DNA of 64,000 nucleotides from Prostheceraeus crozeri (lineage: Eukaryota > Platyhelminthes > Polycladida > Euryleptidae): assembly GCA_907163375.1 (NCBI GenBank), contig CAJQUW010007884.1:57316-121315 (forward strand), given 5' to 3'. Made by a program: the position numbers and the translations under genes. The notes under the pieces are model-generated. The model was given only the letters and a program-made list of their open reading frames with translations, was not told the DNA's origin and searched no databases. Below are positions 38,753 through 47,700 of the stretch, piece by piece. How positions within the stretch are numbered: the stretch's first letter is position 1; each line of letters starts with the position of its first letter.

Positions 38753-41700
38753 TATCTAGTTTCTTTTGTTTCATTTCAATTATCAAAGTCTCCGCATTAG
38801 AACTATAATGCTTCATTTGTCTCACATCTCTCTAATAATCTAAGAATTCACATTTTAAGTCATGTTTGGGTTGCAGTCTTACATGCCCCTGAATGCAGTT
38901 TGCCCCCTAACTACAACACCATTCCACCACGTCAGATAAACTACCAAAGTTATACTCACGAGCAGTAAAGTATTACGACACGTGTTTGTGCCTTGCTTAT
39001 TGTATCCAAACTCTCTTTATAGGAAATGTCTTCCTCATTTTCTTTAAGAGCAACTCGTGCTCGAATCTGAAAAATAAGTTTTTTCTGAATCAAAGGGCCA
39101 AATACATTGTGTTATTTCTTATTGAAAACTTTATCATGGGGAACAATCATTAATTCTCTTTGGTCTAGTGTATATATAATCTCATTGATGACCATCGGTT
39201 GGGAATCATAGACAAAATACTTTGCAGATCTTACACGACAGTCTTCATTTAAAAAATGAAATCATTAAAACACAGAATTCGACGCATCGGCTCAGCCTTT
39301 TACGAGGAATCAAGTTCTGGATTGCCACAGAAGACATTAATAGTCAGCGACTAATGTCTGATCTCTGTCGTTTCAACTTTCGTCTGATTGACCAGCTGTG
39401 AAAACAAAGGAACTAATAGCTATCTAAGCAACAATGAAAAATGTATGTCAAGCACAAAAAGTGCAAAGTATCCATCTTTATTGTGCGTAATTGAGATATG
39501 GTACAATGTGGAAAACAGAAGGCAACAATGTGTCCTGTAATGATAATATCTGTATCTATGCATGTGAATGATATTTAAGAAATTTCAATCAGCGTATATC
39601 TACATGTGTATTCATAGCATTGTTGCCCGCTTTTTTCCTACATTGTTGCCCTCAAAAATCCATGTCAATGTTATATTGCAATTGTCGAGATCAACATGTC
39701 TTTCACGAACCCGAAGTGCGAGGGCATAGTTTGTTGATCGAGAATAATGCAATATTACGATGGACATCTTTGCATGAGTTGCGTAAGTAACTTTACATTT
39801 CATAGGATCGTCAGAATCTATGACCATCAGAATTTCACAGCTGTCAAAAATCTGCCTCAATTTGCTATGGAATTGAAGATATCAGCAGTATTTCTTGAGA
39901 TTTCCATGTAGAATTCACCGTTTTAGAGGATGAAAAACTTTCTATGTGCTGATGTATTTCAATGAAAGAGTGCAGTGCAAATGAAGACTGTTTATTGCAC
40001 TCTTTGGAAAGTATAAACTTCATTATGGAGGCAATAATCATAAGAGATTATTGCACTGTGAAATATGAAAACTAAAGAACGTGTTGAAGACCCAGTCATT
40101 CATCGTTATGTGTCGCTGCAGATGTGGTGTGGTAACGTTTAGCTGAGGGTCATCGTGTGGGAACATATTTTCACACGACAAGTGGAAGCCCATGCACTTG
40201 CACTTGCGTTAAAGACCATGTGCTAGTCGAGCTCATTTCTAATGTTCGACCAACAATAAACGAGGAGAAAGAGAAACGGTATATGACCACTCAGTTCAAT
40301 ACTCGCCAAATTAGGTCACCTCAGATTCGAAGTTAACTGTAGAAATCAGTTGCCACCTGTTAGTAAAAATCAAGGAAGATTCTTCCCGGGCTGTTAAAGA
40401 TCTACGAGTAATAACACATTTTGCTGAAATTCGAAGGCGATTTTTCGAGCAAAAATAATCTCAGGGGATTCGGGAATTTCACAGGATTCCCTGACTCGGC
40501 TGTCACCACAACTTTAACTGATAACACAGTTAGCATAAGAAATTGAATTCAAAACACCAACTCGGTGATATGATGTCTACTTAAGTGAATGCATTTGCGT
40601 GGAAGTCAATCCCGATCATTTGAGTGATATAAAATGGTCCGACGACAGAACGACCAAACTGATGATGCGATATTAGTACATGTTAACACTGTTCAAGAGA
40701 ATTATGATGACTTGGAAAATAAATGCACATCAGTGATTGATTGCATGCATGTACATGTAAGGTAACGAAAATACGCAGAAGTCTGTGCCACTGATATAAT
40801 CAGATAGTTGACTTTGTGCTGGGATTCATCAATTGGAAACACATGTGGGTAAATTGATGTAAACAATTGTGACCAGGTTGAGTGTCACACCGCTAATTTT
40901 CACACACTTGCGTGTCAGACTGTCAATACTAGAAACATCTATTAAGTAGAAATGTACGGCTCTTGGGCTTTACAGGTAATTTCTCTTCTTTAGACCTCTA
41001 AATTTGACCTAAGTCTGTTGGAAGAAGCCTATCGCCAAGAAAACTCCATACATTTGCAGACAAGGGATTTTCCATCCAAGTGTATGCAGAATTATCTTCA
41101 GAAAGAGAACTGAATGAGTGAAATGCAGAATCAAAGTCTACAGTTAAGATTCATGACTGAATGATTCCAATGCAACATCGTTCAAGCGCGTGTGCATTCA
41201 TCAAATTTTCCTCATCGTATGAGTTGATCTTAAAAAAAGTCAAATTTTCTAGAACCTTGCCTATTTCATCGACAAGTTCTGTTTTCTTCAGATTTTCTTA
41301 GGTCATTGGTACTTAAATTTGTCACTAGTCACAAGTACACTTTGTCATTATGCTGTGTAATGTATTACAATTGTCAGGGTAGTGTTTTGGGGCCAATTCT
41401 GTTTTTAATGTACATACATTGACGATATTGACAGTTTATTCAAAATGTGTAAAGTTTTGAAGTTTGCCGATGATATCCGGTTATATGCTCCAATAAATAT
41501 CAGTGATGATAGTGACTGTGTTAGGAAAACGCAGCAAGATTTGTTCAGCTTGCAAGACTGGTCGAACAAATGGTAAATCAAGATTAATTTTGAAAAATGT
41601 TGTTCTATTCATTTTGGTCGCCAGAATCCCAGCTACATGTATCAGGTTAATGGTTTAACGCTAAAAACGGTTGTTGAAGTTTTAGATCTTGGTGTGTTGA

Positions 41701-44700
41701 TATGTAATACCCTTAGTCCCACTAAGCAATGTCACTGTGTTGCCAATCGTGCTCGAAGATTGTTAGGCACTTTTAGATTGGCTTTTAAATCTCTGGATAA
41801 TCAGACGATGTTACTGCTGTACAAGGCTTTTGTTCGACCTCATTTGGAGTATCCGTGTTCCATTTGGGCTCCGTATTTCCGGAGAGACATAAATTTACTC
41901 GAAGGTGTTCAAAGGCGATTTACTAAAGGGTTATGTGGTCTTCGAGAATTATGTTATCGTGATCGTCTAGACTCTCTAAGATTGCCCTCACTCTGTGTAA
42001 GACGCCTATGTGCAGATTTGGTATTTGTTTTTAAACTATTATGTGCTTATTGTAATGTTGACTCTGATCTATTTTTCACCATGTCTGAACTTACACGAAC
42101 TCGCTCGCACAATCGGAAACTGGCGCAAGGACCTGCTCGCCTCCTACTACGGCACAACTTTTCACAGTACGCATCATCTCGCTGTGAAACTCACTGCCAT
42201 CTTCAGCAGTTAACGCAGCTTCGGTGAATGAATTCAAGCGTAAAATTCGATGGATACTTTCCTCTGTTTAATGACTTTTGACTTTCTTTTCTTACTTTTA
42301 TTCATGATTCTATGTAATTTGTTGACTCCGTCCGGAGCCTTATCCAAATACAATACAATACAACACAATACAATCGAATCCAACCCAATTAAGAACCTAT
42401 CCATCATTTCCATCTGTTTTTATACTGGTATTAAAGTAATGTCTTCGATGAAATCGTTTAAGGCATGATAAGTTCCGTCTTAATGCAAATGCGGATATGT
42501 GACTTCACGTACCCGGCTTTTTATGTCAATAAGACTTTGTACTATGGTCTTAAATACATCATCACCTCTAAATTCTGAAGCAATTGTTCGATTCGCGCAA
42601 AATGTGCTTACAGATTTTAAAAAAAGTACTTTTACATGCATATGTCTGCCAGAGTGAGCTATGAATCCGAGGTATCGAGGTAATTCAGTTAATGACTATT
42701 AGATATATGTTTCTAGTGATCCATGATTCCAGTTTTCAAAGAATTCCAGGCTTTTCAAATTCATAATCACAAAACTCCTTTGTTTTCAAGGTCTCACACA
42801 CCCTCTTGGTCTGGTCGCCAGCAGGAGTTTCTGCAAGGAACGAGACTTCCACAAAAATGATATACACCCTATGGTTAATACCAATCTACGTATCTTCCGA
42901 GTTCTACCCGCCTCTTCTTGTTGAACAAAATCAAAGAAAACACGATGTCAATTCATTGATAAATGTGTTAATGTACATTTGTCTATGAAGCATTCAGACT
43001 TAGCAAGCATAATGATGAACAAAACACAGCATTTTGGCCAATTTTAGCCACATTTAGTCACATTCTCGCTTACATCACTGATTAAAGTCATTGTAACAAC
43101 ACTCGCGATTGAGGATGACATTCTATGCCAAAAATTGTATTTAGACTATTTATTTAACCAGAGAAAATATAGAAAATCTCATTTTAACCAAAAACTTTAG
43201 TCTGCTTCCAATTAGATTTACATTTCCATAGCGCTTCTGTGATCCTGTCTGACTAAAACACATTCGCAGATTCGTAATTGCCATAGGATGTGCATAATTC
43301 TGTGAAGGCTAATTTCGCGTCATTTTCTCTCCTTGCAAACTCGGACTGGCGATCGGACTGTGTGTTAACTTTTGACAAGTTAAAGGCAATTTTGAAAGCC
43401 TGGGAGTGAGATGACCTACAAGAATATTAAGATCACAAAATGCTCAGATGAACAACGCGGATGATGCAACTAAATGTCTTCGCAAATGCATGCATAGTTC
43501 ATCGTTTGGCTATTGATATTCCAAAATTGAAGTTGATATTAACTAAGCTGCTTCATCTCTTGAAAATGCAAACACATATTCCTTTAAAATCATACTAAAA
43601 ATTGGAGAAAATATAAAAAGTAGAACGTTACCTCGTCAATCTGTTGAGAAATTATTTCGAAGTACAAATAGAACAGAAAAACGCGGATAAGGAGTTTTTT
43701 AAATGCGTCAAGGGACAGACAATAAGTCTCGCAAAAATATGACAGATCCAATAGCATCGTCAACCCGTGTTGGGGAAGGAAGTGCCTGAGCCCTTCGTCA
43801 GTTGATTTTGAACATCAGAGTTTGGAACTGGCCGATGTCTTCGCAAACTGGTCGGCCCTCGACCGAATTTTGAAGTTTGTAAGAATATCCTCATGATCCC
43901 TCATGATATATAGCCAAATTACCTCTATGTACAAATCCAGGGGGATCTAATTTTTACAGTGTTGCAGAAAATGTCAATTCTGATAAAATTATCTTTCAAT
44001 TCCAGTAGTGATTAAATAGACAAATTCCGGCGTGTCCTAAACCGCACAGTGTATAAATAAGTCGGCACTTAAACACAATCCCCTCCTTTCCATCTCCATC
44101 ACATCAAATTGAATTACAAAATAAATTAAGGACAAACTAACTACACTAAGCAGACTTTGACTTTCTCATTTTAATGCAAATTTGATAGGTAATCAATGTG
44201 ATAAAAGGTGTCCTGTTTTCTATCTGCACATGCATGTCATTCAGCATTTTTTGGTTAACATATTGTTTACTTGGGCTCATTAGTATAAGCATGAAATAAT
44301 TGCAGAATAACATGCATGCACGGTAGATTCGTGTTGAAGTGTCAATTCACATTGAGCATGCTCACGTAGCTGTTAACAGCAACAGCTAGGTTAGCTGTCA
44401 ACAGCTTCACATGTCATCACGTATTCAAGTAGCATATACAGAAAGTCGCCTCAGTGATTTCATCATAATTGCATTTCATACCGGTTTAAGTGCGTCATAC
44501 ACGTACCATCATCAGTGACAACAACAAAGAACAAAGTATGTGCATTTTTATCCATGGATGAATTACATGAACAGATGATGATGAAATAATGATACAGACA
44601 ACCAAAATGAGAATATTTACAATAAAAACATCGGTTCTGGCTTTAAATAGCAGTTCATTAGTACTTTTGTGCTGGATTTGATTAGAAGTGTCTCTGCAAT

Positions 44701-47700
44701 TTTTGTATGGCGAGTTTGTAGTAATATTTAGAAGTATTTTTCTGTTGATGTGTGTCTATGTAATGATATTTCTGAAGGTGGTCTGCCTTTTAGATGTTCT
44801 TCTATGCGGTTATATAAATGTGCAATAAATGCCTACACGACTTATAAAACACAGAACATCTGCCAATACAAGAATACTGTCCCATTTAACGAGCGCTCTT
44901 CCCTGGTTTATGAATGTGACTGCGAACAGTGCCAAGAATGTTAAATCGGAGAGAATCTCAGACATTTGACGTACCGATTACCGAAACCGGTATGAAATAC
45001 AATCAAGTAGCACAATTAGGTCTATTTCCATGGTAAATTGGTTGGCTTTTGAGGCCTCTATTTCTGAAGTTGTATAACGGAATTTTGCGGCTAAATTTAG
45101 TTAATGAATTACATTTAATGTCTTATCAAACTCACTTGATAACCAAGTTCTGCTTTCTTCTCGAGCAATGAAAGCAATGTTTTCCCCTCATGATTATCGC
45201 TATAGATGACATTGATATGTTTCCAGCTGAACTTTTTGATGAGACCGACGAAAACCAATGCTTCCTGAGAATATGGAGGAATAATACGGAGGAAATTTTG
45301 ATGAGAATTTTTATCGGAGAAGGCGGACTGACGAGCGGAGATGCCAACAGTTGGGATGCCAAAAAAGGCGGATGTAAATGACACGGTGAAAGGAGGGATA
45401 TCCCGTCTGTCAGGGGGATGGGAAACAATAATGGCACAAAGGTAACCTTTCGATTCTTTAACAAAGTGGCAAACTTGATGCGTTGCTTGTAAAGTATTGT
45501 CATTCATCAACTGAAATGAAAACAGAGTTTCATGACTTATTAGACAATGAATATTGACGTACGAATTTACGGTCTGTGGAACTAATATGCACGCACAGCA
45601 GCATAATGAAAAATAAGTTACATTGGAAGCCGACATAGAATGCAGTCAGGTGAATTGAAGTGTACACCTCCATCTGAGCAATAATATATCAAATTACAAA
45701 TAGTATACATGAGGACAAGATTTCATCTGCAGCATCCATCAAGTATGTATAAATATATACTCAATTTTTGCGCATGAAAATACACTTCAAAAGGCAATTT
45801 TATGCTATGAAAAACTGAATTCATGAAATATTATTAAAATTCGTTTAGTGTTTGAAGTAAAGGAAAACGCAATAGATTGAACAACAACCATAAGCAGACA
45901 GAATAGCAGAATCTTGCACAACGTTTATCTTATTTACGAAAATTTAGAAAGACATGGCTTATACTCTGCAGTATGATTAAGCTTAAGTTGCAGCTGCTCT
46001 ATCATTATAGCTCCTACAATAATAAAAGTAATAGTAGGCACATATTTCATGCCGAATAAAGATCACAAAATCACGATGGCTCTCACATCTCCTGTAAAAA
46101 GGCATCACAGTATTCATGAAGACATAGAGGTCACAATACAATAATGATTTCGCAATGAGTACTTCCTTTGCATTTTGTGCACAATTGATTGGTGATGTCC
46201 TGAATAAGGTAGTTGCAATTATTGATATGGTCCTTCACTGCTGTTCATCGATCCTCTGCTGAACCCCTAGTTTTGTTTTGCCAAAGTAATTTTGGCTATC
46301 TGGATCGCCCAGGCACGAAAATTCATATGCTAAGACTTTCATAGAAGGTTCGATTTTACTTCAGTTGTATTAAATGCTTCCTTAGCATCAATCCCATATT
46401 CGCTGTAAATTTTGACAAGATTACGCTTCAATTCTGTTCATAAACGAGAAGATAGAAAATATCGAGAACTCATTGAGGTTATTTCATAAGCAAATACATA
46501 TTCACAAATCTATGAATAGAATGAAATGGACGCTTTGAGTGGGGCAAGGGGAAAGGCGACTGGCAGATGTTGACACTCCCGATACAACACGAGCAATGTC
46601 TTTAGAATAGGGCACCACATAGACTACATCTTTTGGATCTTTTGGGTGTTCAAGAAAATTGCGTCTTTCATGTCACTGATCGATTTTCAACAGGGAAGAT
46701 CTAAAGAAAATGACAAGGATTAAGTCAATAAAAGACACCAACACCCCTGATTTCCGGATCGAACTAAGTGATATGGACTTCGTCTCGATTCCTGGGTCAG
46801 GCGAGAGCGGTAGCGGAATCAAGGGTGTTGGTGTTTTTTATTGACTTAATCTTTGTCATTCTCTTTAGATATTCAATATACTACGAGAGATCTTTATTGT
46901 TGACCTACTGTGTGACGTAGTCGAATGTCATGTTGATATGCTGTCTCGCTACAACATAAATGCAGGTAGCATTCTTTCAACAATGAGCTGTCAATATCAC
47001 TAAGAAATGACTTCTGCCTTCACTATCATTCCTTTTGTACCGTCAGCGTGGCCTAGTGAAGAAGGTGCCAGCTCGTCTTCCGTTCGATTCCTGGGCAGGG
47101 CGAGTGTGGTCGGGGAATCAAGCGTATTGGTGTCTTATTGACTTACTAGTTGCCATTTTCTTTAGATATTCAATAAGTCTACGACAGACCTTTGTTGCCA
47201 ACAGGGAAGAGGTTGGTCAGCGCATAATTAGAATTAGATTTTCAGAAGATGTAAGTTCCCTTTATGTACATCAACATGTGATTAATAATGGGGGACGGAG
47301 GGGATTCACTGGCCACATGAGCCTGCATGCTGAATAATTGTAGTTAAGAAATCACTCCTCTCCACGGTACGTGCAGCTCATCAACATAGAGCAGAAGATG
47401 TCATCAGACCTATGGAATTCAAGCTCAAGTTTCCTTAGCAGCCGTAGACTCTGAATTTTACACCTGAGGGACTCGTCAATCCAGTTCGGGATAGCCCAAA
47501 CTAGCTTAAAATATTTAAAATGACTGAAGAGGCTGAAGACTGCTCTGCGTTTATTTGTCCTGATTTCGCTGTGAGGTTGATGATAATGATTACTGCGTAT
47601 ATTTATGTCCCTCTTTGACAGGAGTGCTCTGGGCGGTTTTTTGAACAAATGGCTTTTTAGAGTTTTTGAAACATGCTGCATTTGAGAAGGATGTCTGTTG

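Noticed and set aside
45511-45636. N-terminal extension of the exon 2 frame (MSASNVTYFSLCCC...)
   Set aside because: Lies upstream of a clear splice acceptor and does not match GluN1; exon 1 supplies the N-terminus in phase.
47041-47115. A real tRNA gene
   Set aside because: A and B boxes are present but there is no complete cloverleaf, and a SINE body follows.
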